Positions 9,033-18,782 are shown, counted from the stretch's first letter. The stretch is 64,000 nt of DNA from an uncultured Paracoccaceae bacterium (GCA_947488605.1 CANKZJ010000001.1:930001-994000); one strand, 5' to 3'. The notes: a model not told the origin generated them from the sequence alone. Program-made: numbers and translations.

Positions 9033-9716
9033 ATGCAAACAATCGACCTTCAAGAAATCGGCCTGCGCGAGCTGAACAAAACGCTGCACGCGCAAGCGGC
9101 TGATACAAACCAAACAGCGTGGGAAATCGTGAACCCTAAGGGTGCCCATGCAATTGCCTGCGGTCTTGATGCGCCCATTGAAGTCACCGTGAAGGGTTCA
9201 ACTGGCTATTATTGTGCGGGCATGAACCAGCAGGCGACCGTGAATATCCACGGCTCTGCTGGTCCGGGCACGGGCGAAAACATCATGTCCGGCAAGATCG
9301 TGATCGAAGGTGATGCAAGCCAGTATTTGGGTGCGACCGGACATGGCGGCCTGATTGTCGTCAAAGGCAACGCGTCTTCGCGGTGCGGCATATCCATGAA
9401 AGGCGTGAACATCGTCGTCCAAGGCAGTGTCGGTCATATGTCCGCATTCATGGGACAGTCCGGCAACTTGGTTGTCTGCGGTGATGCGGGTGATGCATTG
9501 GGTGACAGTTGTTATGAGGCCCGGTTCTTTGTGCGCGGAACGGTTAAATCGCTCGGTGCAGACTGCGAAAAGAAAGAGATGCGCCCCGAACACATTGAGA
9601 TCCTGAAAGGGCTTTTGGACGAAGCGGGCATTGATGCTAACCCCGCCGAATTCACCCGCTATGGCTCTGCACGCACACTTTATAACTTCGACGTCGATAA
9701 CGCCGGCGCGTATTAA
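9033..9716 (+). CDS. mgsB: N-methylglutamate synthase subunit B (GXGXG beta-helix)
   Basis: This 227-residue protein corresponds to the GXGXG C-terminal domain of glutamate synthase as a stand-alone subunit (GlxC-like). The turns of the beta-helix are visible as repeated glycine-rich steps from about residue 50 to 175, for example YLGATGHGGLIVVKGNA and MSAFMGQSGNLVVCGDAG. It is a structural subunit between the amidotransferase and synthase subunits. Spacing (3 bp after mgsA, 11 bp before mgsC) indicates one transcript. Confidence 0.87.
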   Translation: MQTIDLQEIGLRELNKTLHAQAADTNQTAWEIVNPKGAHAIACGLDAPIEVTVKGSTGYYCAGMNQQATVNIHGSAGPGTGENIMSGKIVIEGDASQYLGATGHGGLIVVKGNASSRCGISMKGVNIVVQGSVGHMSAFMGQSGNLVVCGDAGDALGDSCYEARFFVRGTVKSLGADCEKKEMRPEHIEILKGLLDEAGIDANPAEFTRYGSARTLYNFDVDNAGAY

Positions 9717-9727
9717 GGATACCACTG

Positions 9728-11074
9728 ATGAACAAACACGACCCCAAGGGTATCCCGCACACCACGCCGCGGCAGTCAGCGACATTCACCCAAGACGTGA
9801 ACAGCGACATCCGCCGTGCAGCCGCAACTGGCATCTACGACATCCGTGGTGGTGGTGCGAAACGCAAAGTGCCATCTTTTGATGATCTGCTTTTCATGGG
9901 TGCGTCTATCTCGCGCTATCCACTCGAAGGATATCGCGAGAAGTGCGAAACTTCAGTCACGATTGGCGGACTACACGCAGAAAACCCGATCGAACTTGAT
10001 ATCCCGATCACTATCGCTGGCATGTCATTTGGCGCGCTGTCCGGCCCCGCAAAAGAGGCATTGGGGCGCGGTGCATCGGCTGCTGGTACATCTACAACAA
10101 CCGGTGATGGCGGCATGACGCCAGAAGAACGCGGTCATTCGGATAAATTGGTCTATCAATATCTGCCATCGCGCTACGGGATGAACCCTGATGATCTGCG
10201 CAAAGCGGACGCCATCGAAATCGTCGTTGGCCAAGGTGCAAAACCCGGTGGCGGTGGCATGTTGCTCGGTCAAAAGATCAGCGACCGCGTGGCCGAAATG
10301 CGCAACCTGCCCAAAGGGATCGACCAGCGCTCTGCATGTCGTCACCCCGATTGGACGGGACCGGACGATCTGGAAATCAAGATCTTAGAGCTGCGCGAGA
10401 TCACGGGCTGGAAAGTCCCGATCTACGTCAAAGTCGCGGGCGCACGTCCCTATTATGACACGACCCTTGCGATTAAAGCAGGTGCTGACGCTGTGGTTCT
10501 CGACGGGATGCAAGGCGGCACCGCTGCGACGCAAGACGTCTTTATCGAACACGTCGGCCAGCCAACGCTCGCTATTGTGCGCCCTGCGGTGCAAGCGCTC
10601 CAAGACCTCGGTATGCACCGCAAAGTGCAGTTGATCCTGTCTGGTGGTATTCGCTCTGGCGCGGATGTCGCCAAGGCAATGGCGCTGGGTGCAGATGCTG
10701 TTGCCATCGGTACTGCGGCGTTGATCGCCTTGGGTGACAACGATCCAAAGTGGGAGGCCGAGTATAACAAGCTTGGCACGACCGCAGGTGCTTATGACGA
10801 CTGGCACGAAGGTCAGGACCCGGCGGGCATCACAACGCAAGACCCCGAATTGATGAAACGGTTCGATCCCATCGAAGGTGGGCGGCGTTTGCGCAACTAC
10901 CTCAAGGTGATGACATTAGAGGCGCAGACGATCGCGCGGGCCTGCGGTAAGAACCATCTCCACAATCTGGAACCCGAAGATCTTGTGGCGCTGACAATGG
11001 AGGCCGCCGCTATGGCCAAGGTGCCGCTTGCTGGCACCGACTGGTACCCCGGCAAACCAAACACCACTTTTTAA
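9728..11074 (+). CDS. mgsC: N-methylglutamate synthase subunit C (FMN glutamate synthase domain)
   Basis: The 448-residue protein is the FMN-binding glutamate synthase alpha/beta-barrel subunit (GlxD-like). Recognisable elements are ITIAGMSFGALSGPAKEALG (about 98-117), TGDGGMTPEERGHSDKLVYQ, GQGAKPGGGGMLLGQKIS and the C-terminal FMN phosphate region LILSGGIRSGADVAKAMALG (about 299-318). In MgsABC it performs the reductive or transfer half-reaction that yields N-methylglutamate. It is encoded 65 bp upstream of gmaS, which makes the substrate. Confidence 0.9.
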   Translation: MNKHDPKGIPHTTPRQSATFTQDVNSDIRRAAATGIYDIRGGGAKRKVPSFDDLLFMGASISRYPLEGYREKCETSVTIGGLHAENPIELDIPITIAGMSFGALSGPAKEALGRGASAAGTSTTTGDGGMTPEERGHSDKLVYQYLPSRYGMNPDDLRKADAIEIVVGQGAKPGGGGMLLGQKISDRVAEMRNLPKGIDQRSACRHPDWTGPDDLEIKILELREITGWKVPIYVKVAGARPYYDTTLAIKAGADAVVLDGMQGGTAATQDVFIEHVGQPTLAIVRPAVQALQDLGMHRKVQLILSGGIRSGADVAKAMALGADAVAIGTAALIALGDNDPKWEAEYNKLGTTAGAYDDWHEGQDPAGITTQDPELMKRFDPIEGGRRLRNYLKVMTLEAQTIARACGKNHLHNLEPEDLVALTMEAAAMAKVPLAGTDWYPGKPNTTF

Positions 11075-11139
11075 ATCGAAAATGAGGGCGCGGCTGATTG
11101 CAGATCGCGCCCCACTCTTTCCAACGACAGGGACATAAT

Positions 11140-12468
11140 ATGGCAACCGATCTCGCTAAATTCGCCAAAGACAATGGCGTCAAATACTTCATGATTTCAT
11201 TCACCGACCTGTTTGGTGGGCAACGCGCGAAACTGGTTCCCGCACGAGCCATCGCTAATATGCAAGAAGACGGCGCCGGGTTCGCAGGTTTCGCCACATG
11301 GCTGGACCTGACACCAGCGCATCCCGATATGCTTGCTGTGCCGGACCCCGAAGCGGTGATCATTCTGCCGTGGAACAAGGAAATCGCGTGGGTGCCCGCA
11401 AACTGCGTCATGGAAGACCAGCCAGTTGAGCAAGCGCCGCGCAATGTTCTGTGCCGTCTGATTGACGAAGCTGCCGCCGAAGGCATGCATGTCAAGACAG
11501 GGATTGAGGCCGAGTTTTTCCTGCTGACGCCCGAAGGCAACCAGATTAGCGATCCTTTCGATACCGCCGCGAAGCCGTGTTACGACCAACAAGCCTTCAT
11601 GCGTCGCCTCGATGTGATCCGCGAAATCAGCGATCACATGCTTGAATTGGGCTGGAACCCCTACCAAAATGACCACGAAGACGCGAACGGCCAGTGGGAA
11701 ATGAACTGGGACTTTGATGACGCACTCAAAACCGCAGATAAGCACAGCTTTTTCAAATTCATGACCAAATGTGTCGCGGAAAAACACGGGTTCCGCGCAA
11801 CATTCATGCCCAAACCTATCGAAGGTCTCACTGGTAACGGCTGTCACGCACACATCTCTGTCTGGGACGCGCCGGGTGACACATCAACAACCAACGTCTT
11901 TGCAGGCGAAGGTGAGGGCCAAACCGGCGAGCTTGGATTGTCCGAGCGGGGCAAGCACTTCCTTGGCGGGATTATGAAACACGCAAGCGCCTTGGCTGCG
12001 ATCACCAACCCAACCGTGAACAGCTACAAACGCATCAACGCACCACGCACGACATCAGGTGCGACATGGGCACCAAACACGGTCACGTGGACAGGCAACA
12101 ACCGCACACATATGGTGCGTGTCCCCGGACCAGGTCGTTTTGAATTGCGCCTGCCTGACGGCGCAGCAAACCCCTATCTGCTGCAAGCTGTGATCATCGC
12201 CGCTGGTCTATCCGGCATCCGCTCCAAGGCGGACCCCGGCAAACGCCATGACATTGATATGTACGCTGAAGGTCATAAGGTGAAGGGCGCGCCAAAGCTG
12301 CCGCTGAACATGCTCGATGCGCTACGCGAGTATGACAAAGACAAGGGTTTGAAAGCTGCAATGGGCGAAGAATTCTCAGCCGCTTACCTCAAGATGAAGC
12401 ACCAGGAATGGAACGACTTCACCTCGCATTTCTCGGAATGGGAAAAAGCGAATACGCTCGATATCTAA
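11140..12468 (+). CDS. gmaS: Gamma-glutamylmethylamide synthetase
   Basis: This 442-residue glutamine-synthetase-family enzyme ligates monomethylamine to glutamate with ATP. GS signatures include GIEAEFFLL (metal-binding glutamates, about 127-135), GNGCHAHISVWD (about 234-245), NSYKRINAPRTTSGATWAPN (about 294-313) and GRFELRLPDGAANPYL (about 332-347). The deviation from GlnA-type active-site sequence and the position directly after mgsABC identify it as GmaS rather than GlnA. Start ATG 11140 follows an ACAGGGAC ribosome-binding site; the longer TTG frame at 11098 is unlikely. A terminator follows the stop directly. Confidence 0.92.
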   Translation: MATDLAKFAKDNGVKYFMISFTDLFGGQRAKLVPARAIANMQEDGAGFAGFATWLDLTPAHPDMLAVPDPEAVIILPWNKEIAWVPANCVMEDQPVEQAPRNVLCRLIDEAAAEGMHVKTGIEAEFFLLTPEGNQISDPFDTAAKPCYDQQAFMRRLDVIREISDHMLELGWNPYQNDHEDANGQWEMNWDFDDALKTADKHSFFKFMTKCVAEKHGFRATFMPKPIEGLTGNGCHAHISVWDAPGDTSTTNVFAGEGEGQTGELGLSERGKHFLGGIMKHASALAAITNPTVNSYKRINAPRTTSGATWAPNTVTWTGNNRTHMVRVPGPGRFELRLPDGAANPYLLQAVIIAAGLSGIRSKADPGKRHDIDMYAEGHKVKGAPKLPLNMLDALREYDKDKGLKAAMGEEFSAAYLKMKHQEWNDFTSHFSEWEKANTLDI

Positions 12469-12477
12469 ACCAACAAC

Positions 12478-12505
12478 GCCGCGCCCCACAAAGGCGCGGC
12501 TTTTT
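12478..12505 (+). terminator. Rho-independent terminator after gmaS
   Basis: An 8-bp GC stem (GCCGCGCC at 12478-12485, GGCGCGGC at 12493-12500) with a 7-base loop is followed by five T residues. It ends the mgsABC-gmaS unit and abuts the stop codon of the convergent gene at 12508. Confidence 0.85.
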
Positions 12506-12507
12506 CT

Positions 12508-12918
12508 TTACCGCATCCACCCTGCCCGATCCGCCAAACGGGCCATCCAATAAAGCGACCCTCCCACGACAACTGATGCCCCCGTCCCGATCAGAACCTG
12601 TGGATTGAACCCCACCGAAAGGACCGCATCAACAAGCGTCAGCACCACACCAATCAGCGAAAACATCAACAGCTGAATGGCGACCCGGCGGCGAAGCAAC
12701 AGCAAGATGCACCCGACGGCACCAGCAAAAACAGCGATTCCAAACGCGACCGTCGCCCAAGCAGGTCGCGCCGCGATCAATGCTTGGTAGGCTTCGGGCA
12801 TTTGCGCCACCACTTCCGCATTGCTTTGGCTAAGAAAATTCAGGCACCCCATCAGGTTCCAGACCAATCCAAGCCCGGCGATCATCCAATAACTGATCCG
12901 TGGTTTTGTTTGCGTCAT
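12508..12918 (-). CDS. Small four-TM membrane protein of unknown function
   Basis: The 136-residue product (start ATG 12918; the longer frame to 13050 runs into the tmm promoter) has four predicted hydrophobic helices at about residues 10-26, 50-72, 76-97 and 103-128, with a basic RRR loop between helices 2 and 3. I do not recognise a domain. It lies divergently beside tmm, convergent with gmaS. A transport or sensing role in methylated-amine use would be speculation from location. Confidence 0.65.
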   Translation of the reverse strand: MTQTKPRISYWMIAGLGLVWNLMGCLNFLSQSNAEVVAQMPEAYQALIAARPAWATVAFGIAVFAGAVGCILLLLRRRVAIQLLMFSLIGVVLTLVDAVLSVGFNPQVLIGTGASVVVGGSLYWMARLADRAGWMR

Positions 12919-13073
12919 TGCCCGATCCCATTGCACTTTTGTTAAGCATAGCCCCGGATGGCAAGGCGACGAAAGCCCGAAGCGATGTTTACTCATAAGA
13001 AAAATAGTTGACTTGCAGTATGTATGTGCGGTCGAATTGATCAAACGCACATACGGGAAAAGGATATCAGAGA

Positions 13074-14408
13074 ATGACGAAACGCATCGCAGTTATCGGA
13101 GCCGGACCATCAGGTTTGGCGCAACTTCGCGCCTTTCAATCTGCCGCTGCAAAGGGCGCTGATATCCCTGAAATCGTGTGCTTTGAAAAGCAATCCAACT
13201 GGGGTGGCTTGTGGAACTACACGTGGCGCACCGGATTGGATGAATATGGCGAGCCGGTCCACGGCTCAATGTATCGCTATCTGTGGTCAAACGGGCCGAA
13301 AGAAGGCTTGGAATTTGCCGACTACAGCTTTGAGGAACATTTTGGCAAGCAGATCGCCAGTTACCCACCGCGCGCGGTCCTTTTTGACTATATCCAAGGC
13401 CGTGTGAACAAAGCAGGCGTGCGCGATTGGATCCGCTTTGAAACCGCCGTGCGCTGGGTTGAAAAGGACGGTGACACATTTAACGTCACTGTCTGCAACC
13501 TCCCCGAAGACCACACCTACACCGAAGAATTTGACCATGTCATCGTTTGCTCGGGCCACTTCAGCACGCCAAATGTGCCGCAGTTCGACGGCTTCGAAAA
13601 CTTCAAAGGGCGCGTTCTACACGCCCATGATTTCCGTGACGCGATGGAATTCAAAGACAAGGACATCTTGATCGTCGGCACCAGCTATTCCGCCGAAGAC
13701 ATCGGCAGCCAATGCTGGAAATACGGGGCGAAGTCGATCACGGTCAGCCATCGCACGGCCGCGATGGGGTATGATTGGCCCGATAACTGGGCCGAGGTGC
13801 CGTTGCTGACCCATGTGGATGGCAAAACAGCGCATTTCAAAGATGGCACCAGCCGTGATGTAGACGCGGTGATCCTCTGCACCGGCTACAAACATCACTT
13901 CCCGTTTCTGCCAGATGACCTGCGGCTCAAAACAGCAAACCGATTGGCCACAGCCGACCTTTACAAAGGCGTCGCCTATGTCAACGCGCCTGACTTGTTC
14001 TACATCGGCATGCAGGATCAGTGGTTCACTTTCAATATGTTCGATGCGCAGGCGTGGTGGATTCGCGATGCGATTATGGGACGGATCACAATGCCCGACA
14101 AAGCGGCAATGATGGCTGATGTGGCCGACCGCGTGGCACGCGAAGACGCAGGCGAAGATGACTATGATGCCATCTGGTATCAGGGTGACTACATCAAAGA
14201 ACTGATCCAAGAGACCGACTATCCAACCTTTGACGTTGAGGGTGCGTGCAAGGCATTCAAGGAATGGAAAGGTCACAAAAAAGCAGGCATCATGACGTTC
14301 CGCGACAACGGCTATACGTCGGTGATCACCGGCACGATGGCACCCAAACACCACACGCCTTGGAAAGACGCGCTTGATGATAGCCTAGAGGTCTATTTGC
14401 AAAACTAA
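13074..14408 (+). CDS. tmm: Trimethylamine monooxygenase (bacterial FMO)
   Basis: This 444-residue flavin-containing monooxygenase oxidises trimethylamine to TMAO with NADPH and O2. The N-terminal FAD Rossmann motif is GAGPSG (residues 8-13). The FMO fingerprint F-x-G-x3-H-x3-F is present as [11 protein letters not shown] (about 178-188). The NADPH-binding loop is GTSYSAED (about 202-209). Length and context match Tmm of Roseobacter-group and SAR11 bacteria. It is a single-gene unit whose stop lies 4 bp from the convergent tdm operon end. The TMAO uptake genes tmoXWV often found alongside are absent from this window. Confidence 0.93.
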   Translation: MTKRIAVIGAGPSGLAQLRAFQSAAAKGADIPEIVCFEKQSNWGGLWNYTWRTGLDEYGEPVHGSMYRYLWSNGPKEGLEFADYSFEEHFGKQIASYPPRAVLFDYIQGRVNKAGVRDWIRFETAVRWVEKDGDTFNVTVCNLPEDHTYTEEFDHVIVCSGHFSTPNVPQFDGFENFKGRVLHAHDFRDAMEFKDKDILIVGTSYSAEDIGSQCWKYGAKSITVSHRTAAMGYDWPDNWAEVPLLTHVDGKTAHFKDGTSRDVDAVILCTGYKHHFPFLPDDLRLKTANRLATADLYKGVAYVNAPDLFYIGMQDQWFTFNMFDAQAWWIRDAIMGRITMPDKAAMMADVADRVAREDAGEDDYDAIWYQGDYIKELIQETDYPTFDVEGACKAFKEWKGHKKAGIMTFRDNGYTSVITGTMAPKHHTPWKDALDDSLEVYLQN

Positions 14409-14412
14409 GCGA

Positions 14413-14832
14413 TTAGCCCAGTTCAGAAATGCGCAAAAAGACATAGGTTTGCTGCAAGGCTGCCTTGTCTTTTAGCGACACACCCATTTCTTGATTTGCG
14501 CTTCGGTAAATGCGCAGATCGTAAAAGTCAGGGTGATTAACACTTTGGTCCTGCGTAATTGCGACGTCCGGTCCGAGACAGGCGGTGACGGCATCATTGA
14601 GGCGCCCAAACGCAGCGGTTGCCTCTTCTGCCCGATATGCAAACGGCCAGCCACACTGCACCTGTTGCCCGCCGCCAAGCTGCAAAGACGTCGTGCAATC
14701 CGCAATCGTGCCTTCGTCCGGTAATGCCAACGCACCACCATCGACGCCAAGTCGCGCCATCGCGTCACAAAATGACAGCGCCGGACCCGCGAAGACCGAC
14801 AGAACTGCGGCCAGGCGCATTGCATGCTTCAT
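14413..14832 (-). CDS. Secreted protein of unknown function, last gene of the tdm operon
   Basis: The product has 139 residues from ATG 14832, with an n-region MKHAMR, a hydrophobic core and an ALSFC region giving a likely Sec signal peptide (about residues 1-20). The mature part holds four further cysteines or so (CDAM, DCTT, QCGW, ACLG), suggesting periplasmic disulfides. No family is recognised. The start overlaps the stop of the 41-codon frame upstream as ATGA, placing it in the tdm transcript. A link to TMAO use is from position only. Confidence 0.65.
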   Translation of the reverse strand: MKHAMRLAAVLSVFAGPALSFCDAMARLGVDGGALALPDEGTIADCTTSLQLGGGQQVQCGWPFAYRAEEATAAFGRLNDAVTACLGPDVAITQDQSVNHPDFYDLRIYRSANQEMGVSLKDKAALQQTYVFLRISELG

Positions 14833-14954
14833 CTTGATATATCCAAATCGTCTTTCCAATCGGGTACGTCATTCACAAGGATCAGCGCATGCGAGATACC
14901 ACCATGCAAGCGACGCACGCTGGTTTCGCCGCCTATGTCGTCCAGTTCAGTCAT
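14829..14954 (-). CDS. 41-aa protein chained between two ATGA overlaps
   Basis: A 41-residue frame begins at ATG 14954 and ends at TGA 14829. Both ends overlap the neighbouring genes by the same 4-base ATGA arrangement, which argues for genuine coupled translation rather than a chance frame. The peptide is soluble and acidic, starting MTELDDIGGETSVRRLHGG and ending DDLDISR, with no membrane span or known motif. It could be a tiny protein in its own right or a coupling device for the next gene. Confidence 0.55.
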   Translation of the reverse strand: MTELDDIGGETSVRRLHGGISHALILVNDVPDWKDDLDISR

Positions 14955-15316
14955 TCTGCGATCAATTGCTCGCCCTCAAGCACTTCGAACGGTGTGGGTG
15001 GCGTTGTTTTGCTGACCCAAAACCACTGCCCTGCATATTCCATCACAAACCAGCCTTCCCAGTCTGCGTCGTTGGGCCAGATGCTTTGGTACTCGTCGCC
15101 TTCAATGCGCCATTCGCCGCGGGTTGAGCGGGCATTGTCTTGCGCATAAATCGTCACGCCGTCTTCGCCAAAGTACTGGCGATAATTGACGCCCTCCCAG
15201 ACGCCCACCACTGTATTATCCGTCAACAAGATGCCGATCTCGCTCCCTTGCAGCTTGACGGATTGCGCATCAGCAGCAGTTGCCATGACAAGAAATGCGG
15301 CGGCATAGCGGATCAT
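14951..15316 (-). CDS. Secreted protein of unknown function following tdm
   Basis: The 121-residue protein starts with MIRYAAAFLVMATAADAQS, a short Sec signal peptide with an ADA cleavage site at about residue 17. The mature part is rich in Trp, Gly and Tyr and looks beta-structured (for example EWRIEGDEYQSIW). I do not recognise the family. Its ATG overlaps the tdm stop as ATGA, and its own stop overlaps the next frame the same way, so expression follows tdm. Confidence 0.7.
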   Translation of the reverse strand: MIRYAAAFLVMATAADAQSVKLQGSEIGILLTDNTVVGVWEGVNYRQYFGEDGVTIYAQDNARSTRGEWRIEGDEYQSIWPNDADWEGWFVMEYAGQWFWVSKTTPPTPFEVLEGEQLIAE

Positions 15317-17682
15317 GAACGCGGACGCTCTTTCTTGGGGTCATATGCGGCCAGCGTCTCAGCAATCCGTGCAGGCAGGCGCATTTGCTGACCATCCAGT
15401 TTGCCAATCTCAACCTCGGTCCCAACGTCCGCATGCGCCACGTCAATCCGCGCCAAAGCGATGTTCTTTTTCAACAAAGGTGACCGCATAGATGACGTCA
15501 CCTCGCCGATTTGCGCGCGACCGATATGGATGCAATCACCGTGACCCACATCGACGTTGCTGTCGATCTCAAGGCCGACCAGCTTTTTCATCGGGTGTTC
15601 CTTGCGCCGAATCAGGGCGTCGCGGCCTACAAAATCATCGGTTTTGGATTTGAGCGGACAGGTAAAGCCGATGCCCGCCTCAAACGGATCAGTTTGATCA
15701 CTGAAGTCATAATTGGCAAAGATCAAACCCGCCTCAATGCGGACCATATCAAGGGCTTCTAGCCCCATCGGTTTCAAACCGTGGTCTTGTCCCACTTCCC
15801 AGATCGCGTCAAAAATCTCGGCGCAATCTTTGGGGTGGCACATCACCTCATAGCCCAATTCACCGGTGTAGCCGGTCCGGCTGACCACAAATGGCGTGCC
15901 GCTTTCATTGCGCAAACGCGCAGGCGTAAAGCGGAACCAATCCAGTTGGTCAAATTCAGGATTATGCGGTGCCGTCCAAACCAGTTTGAGCAGCAAGTCG
16001 CGGCTTTCAGGGCCTTGCACCGCGACATTGTGCATTTGATCGGTTGATGCGCGCACAAGCACTTTCAGCCCATCCTTTTCTGCCAGTTCCCGCAGCCATT
16101 CACCACCGTAGTCAGACCCGCCAATCCAGCGAAAGTTATCTTTGCCCAGACGGAAAACAGTCCCGTCATCAATCATGCCGCCGTGCTCGTAGCACATCGC
16201 GGTATAAACAACGCCGCCTACCGCCAACGTCTTCACGTTGCGGGTAAAAGCATATTGGCAAAGTGCCTCAGCGTCTGGTCCAGTAATCTCGAACTTGCGC
16301 AGAGGAGATAAATCTATGACCACACATTTTTCGCGGCAGGCATGGTATTCCTCAATCGGGCCAGCCGCGGCATAGCAATTCGCCAACCAATAGCCGTTAT
16401 ATTCGATGAAATTCCGCGTGTGCTTGGCAAAGCTGTCGTGGAAACCGGTTTGCTTGGTCATTTTCGGCTCCGAGTCTGGGGTCGTGCGGATCGCGATGGA
16501 CCGCTGAAAGGTTTCTTTGCCGCTATAGGTGCGGACATGAATATCAGTCGGGTTCCAACCGTTTGCTGCTGTGGTGTCATCGGGGCAAGCGCTGGAAACG
16601 CAAACGATGTCGGTCAATGCGCGCAACAGGACAAAATCACCTGGTCTACTCCACGGCTCGTCCGCATACATCACACCGTGGTCATCAAGGAACGTGTTGA
16701 AGAAGAAATTGATCGCCATCCAACCCGGGCGGCCCGTGACGTTGAATTCAGACAGTGCTTTGTTGAAATTTTCCGAGCAATTCACATGTCCCGGATAGCC
16801 AATATCGTCATAGTATTTGGCCGAACAGGCCAGCGCGAAAGCGTCATGACGCCCGCAAGTATCCTGCACCACTTCCACAAGCGGGACCATTTCCTGATCA
16901 TAGTATTTCGCGTGCAGACCCGGCATCGGATAGGCATGCCCCATCAACGTCCGCGTCGTGGTGACATCCAGCGCATGTTCAATGCCTTTATCTAACTTGC
17001 GCGCAGAAAAGCATTCAAAATCAGAACATTGGCGACCATCCACATCAATGATCTGGATGTAATCGCCAGCTTTGACAAAAAATGCTTCCGCGGTTTGGCT
17101 GTGCACCCGAATGTCGGCAACAGGGTCAGCCAGCGGATCGGGCAGCTTAAAACGCGCATGGCTTTTCAAAACCGCGCGTTTCACTGTCACAGTCAGTGGC
17201 GTTGCCGTATCCTGTGCCTCAAAATCCATCACGCCGCCCGGTGCGGCGATGATCACAACACCGTCGCGACCAACAGTAAAGCTGGCGTCGGTCTTGGCCG
17301 GTGTCGTCGCCTCAAACAAATGGATCGCCGCCGCACTTGCCAGATCAATGCCGCGCGCATCCAACCCCATCCGAAACCCGCGCAGCGATTGGTCCGCGCG
17401 GGTCAACAGCGCCTGCAACCCTGACGCGCTTCCATTTGCCGAAGTGCCCAAAATCCCGGCATCGGCAACACCCTTGGGATCGCAGGCCACCACTTCGCAT
17501 CGTTGCCCGCCTTCATCATTGACAATCGTCAGGTGATCGCCAGTCTCAACCGGGATCAAAACGGCGTCTTGGCCTTCAACAACATAACGCTCGGTTCCGG
17601 GGGGAAGCGAGAAGACCTGCGGCTTAATGATTGTGCTGGGCTTGGGTGGCCCCGGCCGCACCACTGGGTAGTCGTCTAACAT
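15313..17682 (-). CDS. tdm: Trimethylamine N-oxide demethylase
   Basis: This 789-residue two-part enzyme converts TMAO to dimethylamine and formaldehyde and hands the C1 unit to tetrahydrofolate. The N-terminal half contains two DUF1989-like segments (about 30-140 and 185-370). The second has GRQCSDFECFSARK and the cysteine- and histidine-bearing DTCGRHDAF, CSAKYYDD and PGHVNCSEN clusters expected for the zinc site. The C-terminal half (about 410-780) is a GcvT-like THF-binding unit with SRTGYTGELGYEVM. The ribosome-binding site is GGGGAG before ATG 17682. It heads a four-gene chain of ATGA overlaps. Confidence 0.93.
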   Translation of the reverse strand: MLDDYPVVRPGPPKPSTIIKPQVFSLPPGTERYVVEGQDAVLIPVETGDHLTIVNDEGGQRCEVVACDPKGVADAGILGTSANGSASGLQALLTRADQSLRGFRMGLDARGIDLASAAAIHLFEATTPAKTDASFTVGRDGVVIIAAPGGVMDFEAQDTATPLTVTVKRAVLKSHARFKLPDPLADPVADIRVHSQTAEAFFVKAGDYIQIIDVDGRQCSDFECFSARKLDKGIEHALDVTTTRTLMGHAYPMPGLHAKYYDQEMVPLVEVVQDTCGRHDAFALACSAKYYDDIGYPGHVNCSENFNKALSEFNVTGRPGWMAINFFFNTFLDDHGVMYADEPWSRPGDFVLLRALTDIVCVSSACPDDTTAANGWNPTDIHVRTYSGKETFQRSIAIRTTPDSEPKMTKQTGFHDSFAKHTRNFIEYNGYWLANCYAAAGPIEEYHACREKCVVIDLSPLRKFEITGPDAEALCQYAFTRNVKTLAVGGVVYTAMCYEHGGMIDDGTVFRLGKDNFRWIGGSDYGGEWLRELAEKDGLKVLVRASTDQMHNVAVQGPESRDLLLKLVWTAPHNPEFDQLDWFRFTPARLRNESGTPFVVSRTGYTGELGYEVMCHPKDCAEIFDAIWEVGQDHGLKPMGLEALDMVRIEAGLIFANYDFSDQTDPFEAGIGFTCPLKSKTDDFVGRDALIRRKEHPMKKLVGLEIDSNVDVGHGDCIHIGRAQIGEVTSSMRSPLLKKNIALARIDVAHADVGTEVEIGKLDGQQMRLPARIAETLAAYDPKKERPRS

Positions 17683-17775
17683 GGATATCTCCCCGCGCGT
17701 GTTGCATATGCGGAATATTTATTTAACCATAAGAATACAGACACTGCTGCACACGGCAAACGAAATCGGACACTC

Positions 17776-17940
17776 ATGACCAATCATCGTATCAATTTTA
17801 TCGGCTGGATCCTGTTTGTCGTCTCGGCCATCGGGTTTTGTATCGCCTCTATCGGGCATTTCTGGGCGATGGTTGGTTCAATCTTCTTCTTACTGGCCTG
17901 TTTGGTGTTCATGATTCCCTTCTTTCGGAAAGACAAATGA
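17776..17940 (+). CDS. 54-aa two-TM protein coupled to the EamA transporter
   Basis: ATG 17776 to TGA 17938-17940 encodes 54 residues with two hydrophobic helices (about 8-26 and 29-48) and a basic C-terminus FFRKDK. The stop overlaps the ATG of the transporter downstream (ATGA). No family is recognised; it may be an accessory peptide of the transporter. The arrangement supports real translation. Confidence 0.65.
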   Translation: MTNHRINFIGWILFVVSAIGFCIASIGHFWAMVGSIFFLLACLVFMIPFFRKDK

Positions 17941-18782
17941 ACACGCTTGTTCTGGGCCTCATTGCCGCGCTGTGCTGGGGCTTTCACGACATCTGCGTGC
18001 GGTTTCTAAGCCAGAAGGTGGCGATCAGTGCGGCGATTTTCACAGTTCTGCTGACGGGTTTGATATTTCACTCTGGCTTGACCTTGATCAGCGGGGAGTT
18101 CCAAGCCCTGCCCGTACGCGCCATCTGGTTGTCACTTGGTGCCGGCGTATTCTTTGTCATTGCGACCTACGGACTTTACTATGCGTTCCAACGCGGGCCG
18201 GTGCGGCTTGTGGCCCCCTTGATCGCCAGCTACCCAATCCTGTCGGTGACCATTGCCACATTGCAAGGGAAAGCTGTCGGCCTTTATCAATGGGTCGCCG
18301 TGATCGCCATCATCATAGGGGTCGCCATTGTCGCGATGCTTTCCGACACCAGTGAGGATGACACACCGCCAAAAGGCCGCACGGTGCTTTACGCCCTTGT
18401 CGCCGCTATTGGCTTTGCCGGCACTTTTGCACTGGGTCAGACCGCAGCAGAAATCAGCCACGAGATACCATCGACCCTCGTGACCCGCCTGCTGACTGTT
18501 GCGTTGGTCACCGCCATCATCCTGATATGGAAACAGGCGTTCTGGCCGGGCAAATCTGCCCTACCCTGGCTGATTGCAATGGGTGTCGCCGACGGCATCG
18601 CATTGCTGTGCGTGCTATCCGCAGGACGCATGGCCAATCCGCAATACGCCTCGGTGACTTCATCAATGTTTGGTCTCATCACGATTGTGCTGGCGTGGCT
18701 CATCCTGAAAGAAAGAATGTCAGCGACACAATGGGGCGGTTGCCTAATCGCGTTCTGCGGCGTTGGATATCTGGCATCATAG
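17937..18782 (+). CDS. DMT-superfamily (EamA) transporter
   Basis: The 281-residue protein has about ten transmembrane helices in two EamA repeats (for example LCWGFHDICVRFLSQKV at the start and LAWLILKERMSATQWGG near the end, the usual EamA tail). Start ATG 17937 is chosen because of the ATGA overlap with the preceding small gene; a longer frame lies inside that gene. Substrate cannot be read from sequence; metabolite export linked to methylated-amine use is possible. Its last six bases overlap the convergent folD-like gene. Confidence 0.85.
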   Translation: MNTLVLGLIAALCWGFHDICVRFLSQKVAISAAIFTVLLTGLIFHSGLTLISGEFQALPVRAIWLSLGAGVFFVIATYGLYYAFQRGPVRLVAPLIASYPILSVTIATLQGKAVGLYQWVAVIAIIIGVAIVAMLSDTSEDDTPPKGRTVLYALVAAIGFAGTFALGQTAAEISHEIPSTLVTRLLTVALVTAIILIWKQAFWPGKSALPWLIAMGVADGIALLCVLSAGRMANPQYASVTSSMFGLITIVLAWLILKERMSATQWGGCLIAFCGVGYLAS

